Source of the DNA: a virus
IMG/VR virus record: IMGVR_UViG_3300031963_000064
Span: 1 to 64,000 of that record
Length of the DNA: 64,000 nucleotides
Strand: one strand, 5' to 3'
The position numbers and the translations under genes were made by a program. The notes under the pieces were generated by a model. It was not told the DNA's origin and ran no database searches. It was given only the letters and a program-made list of their open reading frames with translations. The first letter of the stretch is position 1; every line of letters begins with the position of its first letter. This document shows, one piece after another, positions 41,170 through 49,300 of this stretch.

Positions 41170-41209
41170 ATTCTGCCTTAAATGTGTCACCAAGTTAAGG
41201 CACATTTAT

Positions 41210-41962
41210 TTATGGACTCAGACGAGCACGATGCAGTCTTTTCTCTTCATAATACTTCCAAACATTTGGTGACCATTTTTGAAGAAGAGGGACAAATTGC
41301 TCACACAATGCTTGAATCTCTAATTGTGCATCCATTTTTGCTCGCAGATCCATAATATGAAGAACAGAACGTAAGTTAAAAGAAACCACAAAGTTCTGAC
41401 GAATTGCTTGTGCAAGATAGTCCCTAATGTGCTCTTCGCACATTCCTTTTTCGTATTTTGTCGCATAACGCTTGCAACCTTCTACAATCCAGTTTAGTTC
41501 GTCTTGATAATCTTCTGCTGTCCAATCATACTTCTTACCATACCGATTAGTATAAAATCCAGGAGGACGCACAAAAAATACATCTTCTGGTTTAAGTTCA
41601 CCGCTTGCAACTTTGATTACTCGCTTACCAGTGTAACGTTGAGATTGAACATCGAAAGTTACACCCACTCTATGAGTTCGTGCCTGCATCGCAACATTAT
41701 GAACATACCCAGACACTGAAAAAGTAATAGAAGGGTGTTCTAGGGGGCCCCAGTGCCCTTTCTCATTGCTTAGTAGACGCTCTACAACCCATTCACCACA
41801 TTCATTTGGACTAGGAATAGTTTGGTTGTGAATTGGAGTTTCAGAATAATCACATTTACCTGCCTGATAAATGACTTGTTCTGGAAGTGCATAGCATTGA
41901 AGAACTACTACTTCAAGATTTTTATCAAGTTCAAGAAGATCTTTTGCTTTAATAGGTTTCAT
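41210..41962 (-). CDS. thyX: Flavin-dependent thymidylate synthase ThyX
   Basis: 250 aa. The ThyX motif appears as RTHRVGVTFDVQSQRYTG (residues 95-112; the cyanophage variant of RHR-x7-S), with HPSITFSVSG before it and DLRAKMDAQLEIQAL after it, as in the family. It makes dTMP from dUMP using FAD, NADPH and methylene-tetrahydrofolate, supporting phage DNA synthesis. The gene is flanked on both sides by GIY-YIG homing endonucleases. Confidence 0.93.
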   Translation of the reverse strand: MKPIKAKDLLELDKNLEVVVLQCYALPEQVIYQAGKCDYSETPIHNQTIPSPNECGEWVVERLLSNEKGHWGPLEHPSITFSVSGYVHNVAMQARTHRVGVTFDVQSQRYTGKRVIKVASGELKPEDVFFVRPPGFYTNRYGKKYDWTAEDYQDELNWIVEGCKRYATKYEKGMCEEHIRDYLAQAIRQNFVVSFNLRSVLHIMDLRAKMDAQLEIQALCEQFVPLLQKWSPNVWKYYEEKRLHRARLSP

Positions 41963-42126
41963 TTCTTTCCAAATCCTTTTGATGTTTTTGCTTCCAGTTC
42001 TGCGAGTTCTTCTTTCAATGCTCGCAGTTGTTGTTTCATTTCTATAATTTTTTCAGCAGTGTAAAGATGCTCTTGTTTTGTAAGTTTCTCAAGCAACTTT
42101 ACCAGTTCTTTTGCTCTATTAGTCAT
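41959..42126 (-). CDS. Small coiled-coil protein (55 aa)
   Basis: Start MTNRAKELVKLLEKLTKQEH at 42126, stop overlapping the thyX ATG as ATGA. Leucine heptads (MKQQLRALKEELAELEAK) predict a coiled coil. Conserved-looking cyanophage protein; function unknown. Confidence 0.6.
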   Translation of the reverse strand: MTNRAKELVKLLEKLTKQEHLYTAEKIIEMKQQLRALKEELAELEAKTSKGFGKK

Positions 42127-42292
42127 CTAAATCAGAGTCCTCAAAAATTTCGTCGTAATCTAAAATTGGTCGTTTTCTTACTTCTGGTTCTGTGTACTTA
42201 TATGCAGATGTATCAGAATAAATTTCTGCCTTAAGAGAATCAACCAAGAGTTCAAGATTACGAACAATCAGTTTTAGTTTGTCTTTGTCCAT
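42119..42292 (-). CDS. Hypothetical acidic protein (57 aa)
   Basis: Starts MDKDKLKLIVRNLELLVDSL and ends in an acidic DEIFEDSDLDD. Overlaps the next gene by 8 bp. Helical N-terminal half. Function unknown. Confidence 0.55.
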   Translation of the reverse strand: MDKDKLKLIVRNLELLVDSLKAEIYSDTSAYKYTEPEVRKRPILDYDEIFEDSDLDD

Positions 42293-42323
42293 AAGATATC
42301 ATTCTCTCTCAAGATTTTAGCAT

Positions 42324-42350
42324 AAAAAAAGGAGGGGATCAACCCTCCTT
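42324..42350 (-). terminator. Rho-independent terminator
   Basis: Minus strand AAGGAGGG-TTGATC-CCCTCCTT followed by seven T. Its stem is the same as that of the terminator at 45068-45093. Ends the short transcript of the two small genes to its right. Confidence 0.8.
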
Positions 42351-42354
42351 AATG

Positions 42355-42447
42355 TCATCGCATTGCCATTGCAAGTTGTGCTTTGTATTTACGATCTTCT
42401 TTTTTCTTTTGATCTTTAATAAGTTGAAGTACATTAATTTTCTTCAT
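42355..42447 (-). CDS. Very small basic protein (30 aa)
   Basis: Starts MKKINVLQLIKDQKKKEDRK, ends AMAMR. AAGGAGGGG lies 8 nt before the ATG, and the ATG overlaps the previous stop as TGATG. The strong ribosome site and coupling make this a real gene despite its size. Function unknown. Confidence 0.6.
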   Translation of the reverse strand: MKKINVLQLIKDQKKKEDRKYKAQLAMAMR

Positions 42448-42584
42448 CACTTATGCCCCTCCTTTACAAACTTAACACCACGATAGGTTTCGTTGTATTG
42501 TTGGGGTTGCTGCATCATCTGTTGTTGATACTCAAGACGCTTTTGAGTATCATATTCAATGCCGCGATATACGACTTTAGACAT
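42447..42584 (-). CDS. Small protein with YRG motifs (45 aa)
   Basis: Starts MSKVVYRGIEYDTQKRLEYQ, has a Gln-rich middle (QQQMMQQPQQ) and a second YRGVKF. The YRG-Y motif recalls DUF4278, a short cyanobacterial family. Coupled to the 30-aa gene by TGATG and ends before a strong terminator. Confidence 0.6.
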   Translation of the reverse strand: MSKVVYRGIEYDTQKRLEYQQQMMQQPQQYNETYRGVKFVKEGHK

Positions 42585-42623
42585 TAGGTTTCTCCTTAGT
42601 TTTTTAGGTTAAAGAGCGTTCCT

Positions 42624-43214
42624 TCAGTCGGCGTTTGCGTTCGGTATTTGCGAATACCGAATGAACGACCTACTCTTTTTCCACCTACGAATAGAAGTAT
42701 GACTAGTCCCATACATTTCACCAAGTTCTCTAATAGGTATATCTAAGATAGAAGGATTTTTATCTACGTCTTCCAAGAAAACTTTATATCCACCACCCCT
42801 TCTTCTATCATTTAGATATTTTTCAGGAGTGTTGATATAAGTAGATAAATCTCTCAGTCTACCTTTAACCCAACCATTAGGTATTTGGTTTTTATGGACT
42901 AGTTTTTCTTCTATTCCATTATTCACACGAACCATACCATAGGAGCATAGACCAACTTTTGTTGACTTCACCTTATTAGCGAAGTGTTGATTCTCATCAA
43001 CAGAGAAGAACTCATGGAGTTTTATTTCTGCTAAGTGTGCATCTTCTCTAGTCTCGTGGATGGATAGGATAATTTTTTCAGTTGGACTGAAAGTTTCATC
43101 CGTATAACTCCCCATATAAAAATCCATAGAAGGTTCTACAGAAGAACCCCTAGAACCAATATATCCACGACCATAAGGTTCGTATGAGTAGTAGGTATAG
43201 AAAAACATAGGCAT
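42624..43214 (-). CDS. GIY-YIG homing endonuclease, second copy
   Basis: 196 aa. The N-terminal about 85 residues are clearly paralogous to the gene at 40463-41110 (YTYYSYEPYGRGYIGSRG, SPTEKIILSIHETREDAHLAEIKLHEF shortened here). It lacks the NUMOD3 repeats; instead the C-terminus has a helix-turn-helix-like IRELGEMYGTSHTSIRRW. The start could be the ATG at 43214 or 43208. A sigma70-type promoter at 43265-43293 suggests early expression, unlike its paralogue. Confidence 0.82.
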   Translation of the reverse strand: MPMFFYTYYSYEPYGRGYIGSRGSSVEPSMDFYMGSYTDETFSPTEKIILSIHETREDAHLAEIKLHEFFSVDENQHFANKVKSTKVGLCSYGMVRVNNGIEEKLVHKNQIPNGWVKGRLRDLSTYINTPEKYLNDRRRGGGYKVFLEDVDKNPSILDIPIRELGEMYGTSHTSIRRWKKSRSFIRYSQIPNANAD

Positions 43215-43264
43215 CCCGTTCCGCGTCGGCTTACTTCCGTCTGTTTCCAGATGAACGTAAGGTC

Positions 43265-43293
43265 ATTATAGACCTTTTCAGATTATATAGCAA
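43265..43293 (-). promoter_or_regulatory. Sigma70-type promoter with palindromic -10
   Basis: TTGCTA (43293-43288), 17 nt, TATAAT (43270-43265). The -10 is the centre of the palindrome AGGTCATTATAGACCT (43260-43275). Confidence 0.55.
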
Positions 43294-43339
43294 TATTACT
43301 GTGTATAAAATGTTACACTTTTACAAATCTTAAGGGGGC

Positions 43340-43368
43340 AAAAAAATTGCCGGGATTTTTTCCCAGCA
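43340..43368 (-). terminator. Rho-independent terminator
   Basis: Minus strand TGCTGGGA-AAAAA-TCCCGGCA then ATTTTTTT: an 8-bp stem (one G-U) and T tract directly after the gene at 43378-43731. Confidence 0.75.
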
Positions 43369-43377
43369 TTTTGTAAA

Positions 43378-43731
43378 TCACTTTCGCTTTTTCTTTTCGG
43401 GGGATTTGTAACCCCAGAGTTTTGGATTGACTCGTCCGTATCCAAAGTCAATACTCTTCAGATTGCCACGAAACTTATCCCAGTACATATCAAACAATTT
43501 AATTCTACTTCCTCTTGTAAGATCAAAACAGATCTTTTCATCTACAAAATACTTTATGATATAAGCATCATTTGGAGCTTCTTTAGTACAAACGTCAGTA
43601 TATGAACCATTTTCAATCAGAATATCACAACCATAACGTGACTTACAAGTTTCTTTTTCTGCTGATGTCCAATGGTCCATATTATTTTCCGTATTTTGCT
43701 TTACTCCAATTACATCATGAACTTGACTCAC
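43378..43731 (-). CDS. Conserved cyanophage protein (117 aa)
   Basis: Starts with GTG at 43731 overlapping the previous stop as GTGA (MSQVHDVIGVKQNTENNMDH). Contains CKSRYGCDI and ICFDLTRGSR, ends in a basic SPEKKKRK. I recall it as a conserved protein next to the DUF6433 gene in cyanomyoviruses. Function unknown. Confidence 0.6.
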   Translation of the reverse strand: MSQVHDVIGVKQNTENNMDHWTSAEKETCKSRYGCDILIENGSYTDVCTKEAPNDAYIIKYFVDEKICFDLTRGSRIKLFDMYWDKFRGNLKSIDFGYGRVNPKLWGYKSPEKKKRK

Positions 43732-44333
43732 GAACGACCTCCCCAGTGAATATCAGGATATGCCTCAGAGACAATTTCCTTTGTGAGTTTATATTTTTCT
43801 CCAAGTTTTTTATCCTTACATAAAATTAGGATTTCTGCTTCAAGAGGATGAAGTCCTTGAAGAATATTAATAAACATTGTTTCTCTACGAAGAGAACTCA
43901 GACTATCATTCCCACCTTTAATAAAATTATAAAATTTATCATATTCTTTACGAATTGAAGAAAATCCTTGATCTTGTGATCCAAGAGAATTACTTCCTAC
44001 CTCTTGCATTTTAGTAACAGCATCTCCAATTTTTTCACTCATGGTGCCGCTAAATGAATTTTGTTCCCCAACACTTGCATAAGGAACGTCTCCAGGTGGA
44101 AGAATTGAAATAACACTTTCATCAAAATTCCAAATAAAAATCGCTTTCAATGAAAGATGTTCATATTTTTTTAGAACTTCAACTTTTTTTACATTTGATC
44201 TTTGTTTCGAAACAAGTTGAAGAACTTCAAATGCAAAAGGATTGGTTGGCAATTCTTTAATTTGGTCGTCTGTTGTTTTAACAGAAATAACTTTTGCTTT
44301 AGTCGATGCTTTTTTTTGTGTTGTCGTAGTCAT
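43728..44333 (-). CDS. DUF6433-like protein (201 aa)
   Basis: Matches the pattern I know as DUF6433: FEVLQLVSKQRSNVKKVEVL, IFIWNFDESVISILP, SSIRKEYDKFYNFIKGGNDS and the C-terminal EAYPDIHWGGRS. Mostly helical with a disordered basic N-terminus. Widely conserved in T4-like cyanophages; role unknown. Confidence 0.72.
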   Translation of the reverse strand: MTTTTQKKASTKAKVISVKTTDDQIKELPTNPFAFEVLQLVSKQRSNVKKVEVLKKYEHLSLKAIFIWNFDESVISILPPGDVPYASVGEQNSFSGTMSEKIGDAVTKMQEVGSNSLGSQDQGFSSIRKEYDKFYNFIKGGNDSLSSLRRETMFINILQGLHPLEAEILILCKDKKLGEKYKLTKEIVSEAYPDIHWGGRS

Positions 44334-44369
44334 AAAAATCCAGAATCTAAAATCATTTACAATATTTAG

Positions 44370-44603
44370 TTAATCTTCATCATCCTCATCTAAATCCTCA
44401 TCAAGGAAATAATCAGGATTAAAACTTACTGCTAAAACTTCATCTGCAATTACATTTCCTTTGTCATCAAAAAATTCTGGATGAAGTTTAGGTGTATCTT
44501 GATAATTCATCATATATTCTCTTGCTACCCAACCAGTTATAAGTCCCACTATAAGAAACAGTATGGTTAGAAAGGAACCAAAGACTAAACTAACTGCTAA
44601 CAT
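44370..44603 (-). CDS. Small membrane protein with acidic tail (77 aa)
   Basis: Residues 3-26 form one transmembrane segment (VSLVFGSFLTILFLIVGLIT), followed by a soluble, very acidic C-terminus (LDEDLDEDDED). The ATG at 44603 follows GGAGAAAG. Its 5' leader is long and strongly structured (44604-44783), so expression may be controlled by RNA folding. Function unknown. Confidence 0.6.
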   Translation of the reverse strand: MLAVSLVFGSFLTILFLIVGLITGWVAREYMMNYQDTPKLHPEFFDDKGNVIADEVLAVSFNPDYFLDEDLDEDDED

Positions 44604-44783
44604 TTTTCTTTCTCCGGGAAATTACTTTTCTTTTCCTTGCCTTAAAGGAAAACTCAAAATAGATAGTAACTTCCCGATTCAGAAAGCAAACTATCTTCTC
44701 AAAAATGATATGGAATGGTTGAGTTTGCTTTCGTTTGCCTCCATTAAGAATGAGTTCAACACCACGATTTCTGTGGTCAGAGT
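44604..44783 (-). ncRNA. Structured 5' leader or small RNA
   Basis: About 180 nt without a convincing gene but with four stems: GAAAGCAAACT (44682-44692) with its exact complement 44722-44732; 44615-44626 with 44665-44676 (12 bp, one mismatch that becomes G-U in minus-strand RNA); TTTTCCTT/AAGGAAAA (44631-44638/44645-44652); ACCAC/GTGGT (44761-44765/44773-44777). A late promoter starts it and the ribosome site of the membrane-protein gene abuts the last stem. Confidence 0.5.
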
Positions 44784-44790
44784 TATTTAT
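44784..44790 (-). promoter_or_regulatory. Late promoter motif
   Basis: Minus strand CATAAATA upstream of the structured leader, overlapping the glutaredoxin stop region. Confidence 0.5.
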
Positions 44791-44797
44791 GTTTTTA

Positions 44798-45034
44798 TCA
44801 GACAATTTGTTTCTCTTTCAAAAACTTAACTGTATCAGTACATCCTCCTAGTTTTTTATCATCACAAATGACTTGAGGAAATGTGGAACTTTCTCCAAAT
44901 TCTGCGTAAAATTCGTCTTTGGTAAAATGTTCTCCTAAATTATACACTACAAAGTTACTTCCTGTCAATTCTAATACTTGTTTAACTTTATAGCAATATG
45001 GGCAATTTTCTTTTGAGTATACAGTAAAATTCAT
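44798..45034 (-). CDS. Glutaredoxin
   Basis: 78 aa from the ATG at 45034 (MNFTVYSKENCPYCYKVKQV); the longer version would need a TTG. Active site CPYC, cis-Pro motif TFPQVIC and GGCTDT match glutaredoxins. Likely reduces ribonucleotide reductase or other disulfides, as T4 NrdC does. Confidence 0.9.
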   Translation of the reverse strand: MNFTVYSKENCPYCYKVKQVLELTGSNFVVYNLGEHFTKDEFYAEFGESSTFPQVICDDKKLGGCTDTVKFLKEKQIV

Positions 45035-45067
45035 AAGTAGCAAAAGATTTATAGTAATTTATAATAG

Positions 45068-45172
45068 AAAAAAAGGAGGGTAATACCCTCCTTATGAACC
45101 ACCAACTCACCTCTCCCACCACAGAGAAGTGGTCTTCATTCCCAAAGTTACAAGGATTGTGAAGACTTGAAT
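45068..45172 (-). ncRNA. Putative small RNA between consensus promoter and terminator
   Basis: Transcription from the promoter at 45173-45201 would give about 100 nt ending in the terminator AAGGAGGG-TATTA-CCCTCCTT plus T7 (45093-45068). A second stem pairs CACTTCTC with GAGAGGTG (8 bp, loop TGTGGTGG) near the middle. The only ORF is a 10-codon MKTTSLWWER. No gene is cotranscribed, so an RNA product is the best explanation. Confidence 0.6.
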
Positions 45173-45201
45173 ATTATAAAGGATTTTGAATCAGGTGTCA
45201 A
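45173..45201 (-). promoter_or_regulatory. Consensus sigma70-type promoter for the small RNA
   Basis: TTGACA (45201-45196), exactly 17 nt, TATAAT (45178-45173): perfect hexamers and spacing, 2 nt beyond the stop of the upstream gene. Confidence 0.85.
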
Positions 45202-45202
45202 G

Positions 45203-45598
45203 TTAAAGAGCATGAAGAGCAGCAGATGCTTCAGAAAGTTTTTCTGTGGCCGCGGTCTGTTTTTCCAATGCAGTTTCTTCATCACCAGAACTTCTTGCTG
45301 TTTCAGATTCTAAAAGAAGTGATATAGACTTCAAGTAAAAATTTGCAACTGAGTTATATTCTTCTTCAGTCAAAACTTGAACACTATTTTTTCCACAAGG
45401 ACTTACAATCGTCGTTACTGCAGTTGAGTCTGGAACTTCAGAAAGACAAACATCTACACCTTCGGAATCTTTTAACCAAACTTTCACGTCCAGTCCAGCA
45501 TATTCTTTATAAGGATGTCTCTTATAATTTGGTTCTGAAAGTTCACAACAAAAAGAATTATTGTTATCATCAACATAATAATGTTTGATATATTGCAT
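45203..45598 (-). CDS. Hypothetical protein (131 aa)
   Basis: N-terminal beta-rich part (YIKHYYVDDNNNSFCCELSE, AGLDVKVWLKD) and a C-terminal helical part (VANFYLKSISLLLES, then an Ala/Glu-rich tail). Late promoter at 45621-45627. Function unknown. Confidence 0.6.
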   Translation of the reverse strand: MQYIKHYYVDDNNNSFCCELSEPNYKRHPYKEYAGLDVKVWLKDSEGVDVCLSEVPDSTAVTTIVSPCGKNSVQVLTEEEYNSVANFYLKSISLLLESETARSSGDEETALEKQTAATEKLSEASAALHAL

Positions 45599-45615
45599 TG
45601 TAATTTGAAAAATCT

Positions 45616-46281
45616 TTAATTATTTATGGCAATCCCATACTTTTGAGAGAGTTCCTTGTTTTGATCATCCATTGTAGGAAACCCTTTGACCTTTGCCCAG
45701 CAAACAATCGAATATCTTTTTCCTTTTGTGACTGGTTCGACTCCATGCTTATAATGATGATTAGATGGGAAGCAAACCATCATTCCTGGTTCTGGTCTCA
45801 CACGAATCTTGAGATCTGGAAATATAAAATCGCCACCTTCAAAGTCATCGTTCAGATAAAAGACCATTGATAGATCTCGTTCGGTTGATTTCTTCCAAAT
45901 CAGTTCACCATCAGGAGTCTGCCAAAGAGATTCACCATCAATATGTGGGCAGTAGTGACCTCCAATTCCATAGGACAAAATCTGAGGAACTTCACTTTCG
46001 CAGATTTCTACACCATAAAAAGGATTGACAACTTCTTTGACGACATTGTGCATCAACTCAATGATCTTTGGTTGAATCGGGCCCATCTCAATATGTTGTG
46101 TGTCACGAATGGTCTTATCGACTCTCCATTCCTTACCACCAGTCTCATTTGACTTATGTGGATCAAAGACTGCTAGATCAGTTGCTGTTGAAGACTTGAT
46201 ATGTTGAACTATTTCTTGAACACCATGTTCATTGATCACATTTGGTTTGATCAAAACATAAGATAAAGGATTTTCAATCAT
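45616..46281 (-). CDS. 2OG-Fe(II) oxygenase, prolyl-hydroxylase type
   Basis: 221 aa. Iron ligands HxD in HYCPHID and the distal His in HYKHGVEPV, then R in KGKRYSIVCW for 2-oxoglutarate: a P4H/PKHD-type arrangement. FYLNDDFEGGDFIFP and PGMMVCFPS fit the family. Such enzymes hydroxylate proteins or other substrates; common in cyanophages. It lies next to a giant Pro/Gly-containing repeat adhesin, a possible substrate (inference). Confidence 0.85.
   Translation of the reverse strand: MIENPLSYVLIKPNVINEHGVQEIVQHIKSSTATDLAVFDPHKSNETGGKEWRVDKTIRDTQHIEMGPIQPKIIELMHNVVKEVVNPFYGVEICESEVPQILSYGIGGHYCPHIDGESLWQTPDGELIWKKSTERDLSMVFYLNDDFEGGDFIFPDLKIRVRPEPGMMVCFPSNHHYKHGVEPVTKGKRYSIVCWAKVKGFPTMDDQNKELSQKYGIAINN
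45621..45627 (-). promoter_or_regulatory. Late promoter motif
   Basis: Minus strand CATAAATA, 23 nt before the ATG at 45598, overlapping the end of the oxygenase gene. Confidence 0.55.
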
Positions 46282-46306
46282 AAGTTTTTGAATATTATAA
46301 CACTAA

Positions 46307-49300
46307 TTATACGTTAAATGATGCAGGGTATGTCGGTTGTGGCAATGCGTTTGCTCTTGCGCTTGATGCTGCAAGAGACCTACGAGCAACACTTAATGCT
46401 GCACCAGGAACTGCTGCTGTTGTATCTGATGAATAAGTGACCTTATCCATTGTTGAGAATGTACCAGGACCACCACCACCAAAATAACCAGCAGTTGAGT
46501 TTCCTGATGCTGCCAGACGATAACGTGTTCCACTTAATGCGGCACCAGGAACTGCTGCTGTGGTGTCTGATGAATAAGTGACCTTATCCATTGTCGATGG
46601 TGCAGGAGAACCACCACCAAAGTATCCAGAAGATTGATTACCTGTTGCAGCAAGTTGAGAACGAGCAACACTTAATGCTGCACCAGGAACTGCTGCTGTT
46701 GTGTCTGATGAATAAGTGACCTTATCCATTAATGATGATGTAGGAAGACCACCACCAAAGTATCCAGCAGTTGAGTTTCCTGTTGCGGCAAGATAACGAC
46801 GAGCAGCACTTAATGCGGCACCAGGAACTGCTGCTGTGGTGTCAGATGCATAAGTAACCTTATCCATTGTTGAGTAATTGGGTATAGGGAATGCTGATCC
46901 CACTCCACCACCGAAGTATCCTGCAGTTGAAGATCCTGTTGCAGCAAAACTAAAACGACCAACACTTAATGCTGCACCAGGAACTGCTGCTGTTGTATCA
47001 GTGGAATAAGTAACCTTATCCATTGTTGACTGGGGACCAGGAAAACCACCACCAAAGTATCCTGCGGTTAAGGATCCTGTTGCAGCAAGTCCATAACGTG
47101 CTGCACTTAATGCAGCACCAGTAACTGTTGCTGTTGTATCTGTTGAATAAGTAACTTTATCCATTGTTGATCTTGTACCACCAGGATTAAAACCACCACC
47201 AAAGTATCCAGTGTTCGGAGTCGGTGCGAATGATGGGGTCTCAAAGGTTGGTTGTGGCAATGCATTTGCTCTGGCACTTGATGCAGCAAGATCACTACGA
47301 GCAACACTTAATGATGCACTAGGAACTGCTGCTGTTGTATCATTAGAATAAGTGACCTTATCTATTCTTGAAAAAAGAGGAAGACCATAAGACGCTCCAC
47401 CACCAAAATATCCTGCATTTGAGTTTCCTGTTGCAGCAACTTTACAACGATTGGTGCTCAAAAATGCACCAGGAACTGCTGCTGTAGTATCAGTCGCATA
47501 AGTGACCTTATCCATTGTTGATCGATCAACACCAGTCAATCCCGGACTGGGTGGAGTGCCACCACCAAAGTAACCTGCGGTTGAGTTTCCTGTTGCTGCC
47601 AGATGATAACGTGCTGCACTTAATGAGGCACCAGGAACTTGTGCTGTAGTATCAGTAGAATAAGTTAACTTATCCATTGTCGATCTTAGTTCTGTACTAG
47701 TACCATAACCACCACCAAAGTATCCTGCGGTTGAGTTTCCTGTTGCAGATCCGTAAGTGCGACCTACACTCAAAAATCCAGCAGTAGGAAGTGCTGCTGT
47801 GGTATCAGATGAATAAGTTACCTTATCCATTGTTGATATTTGTGAGGGAAATCCATATCCACCACCAAAGTATCCTGCTGTTGAAGATCCTGTTGCACTT
47901 GATATTTCACGAGCACTAGATAGTTTAGCCAATGGAACTGCTGCTGTGGTGTCTGATGAATAAGTGACCTTATCCATTGTTGAATAATTTCCGACACCAG
48001 GAACCTGACCACCACCAAAGTATCCTGCGGTTGAGTTTCCTGTTGCTGCCAGACGATAACGAGCAGCACTTAATGCTGCTCCAGGAGCTGCTACTGTTGT
48101 ATCAGTTGAATAAGTGACCTTATCCATTGTTGATCTTACACCAGGAGCAGAACCACCACCAAAGTACCCAGTGTTTGGTGCTGTTACATTAACTGTTCCT
48201 GGTGTTGCAGTGAGTGCTGGTGGTTGTGGTAGTGCATTTGCTCTTGCGCTTGATGCAGCAAGACCAAATCGGGGATAACTTAAGTTTGCACCAGGAACTG
48301 CTGCTGTGGTATCTGATGAATAAGTGACCTTATCCATTTCTAAGAATCCAGGACCACCACCAAAGTATCCTGCTGTTGAATTACCTGTTGCACCAAGATA
48401 ACCACGTGCTGCACTTAATGCGGCACCAGGAACTGCTGCAGTGGTGTCTGATGAATAAGTGACCTTATCCATTGTTGAGAATGTTTGACCACCACCAAAG
48501 TATCCTGCTGTTGAGTTTCCTGTTGCGGCAAGACCATAACGAGCAGGAACACTTAATGCGGCACCAGGAACTGCTGCAGTGGTGTCTGATGAATAAGTGA
48601 CCTTATCCATTGTTGATCTTGGACCAGGATTACCACCACCAAAGTATCCTGATGTTGAGTTTCCTGTTGCGGCAAGATAGTAACGAGCAACACTTAAGGA
48701 TGCTCCAGGAACTGCTGCTGTTGTGTCGGTTGAATAAGTGACCTTATCCATCAATGTAAGTCCTAAACCACCACCAAAGTATCCTGCTGTTGAGTTTCCT
48801 GTTGCGGCAAGATAAGAACGACCAACACTTAATGCGGCACCAGGAACTGCTACTGTAGTATCAGATGCATAAGTAACCTTATCCATTATGTCTGTAAAAT
48901 AACCACCACCAAAATATCCTGCTGTTGAGTTACCTGTTGCTGCCAAACCATAACGTGCAGCACTTAATGATGCACCAGGAACTGCTGCTGTAGTATCAGA
49001 CGCATAAGTAACCTTATCCATTGTTGTATGAAATCCACCACCAGATCCACCACCAAAGTATCCAGTGTCTGGTGCTGGTGTTGCATCAGTAAATCTTGTT
49101 GGTGGGTCTGATGGAGCAAAGAAAAATGCACTTGATGCTGCAAGATTAACCCGAGCAACACTTAATGAGGCACCAGCAACTGTTGTTCGTGTGTCAGTAG
49201 AATATGATACCTTATCCATCGTCGATCTTACTGGTATGGGAAATCCTGGAGAACTATTTCCACCACCAAAGTATCCTGCTGTTGAATTTCCTGTTGCGGC

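Larger units (their letters stand above)
41117..41199 (-). repeat. 15-bp perfect inverted repeat enclosing a late promoter
   Basis: CTTAACTTGGTGACA (41117-41131) and its exact complement (41185-41199). The proximal arm ends 6 nt before the homing endonuclease ATG at 41110. A second, overlapping pair, TGCCTTAA (41174-41181) and TTAAGGCA (41195-41202), could form an alternative stem. Confidence 0.75.

Noticed and set aside
44590-44805. 71-aa frame on the minus strand between the membrane protein and glutaredoxin (and an 88-aa frame on the plus strand)
   Set aside because: It needs a TTG start inside the glutaredoxin gene, has no ribosome site, and is of biased basic composition; the region is better explained as a structured leader.
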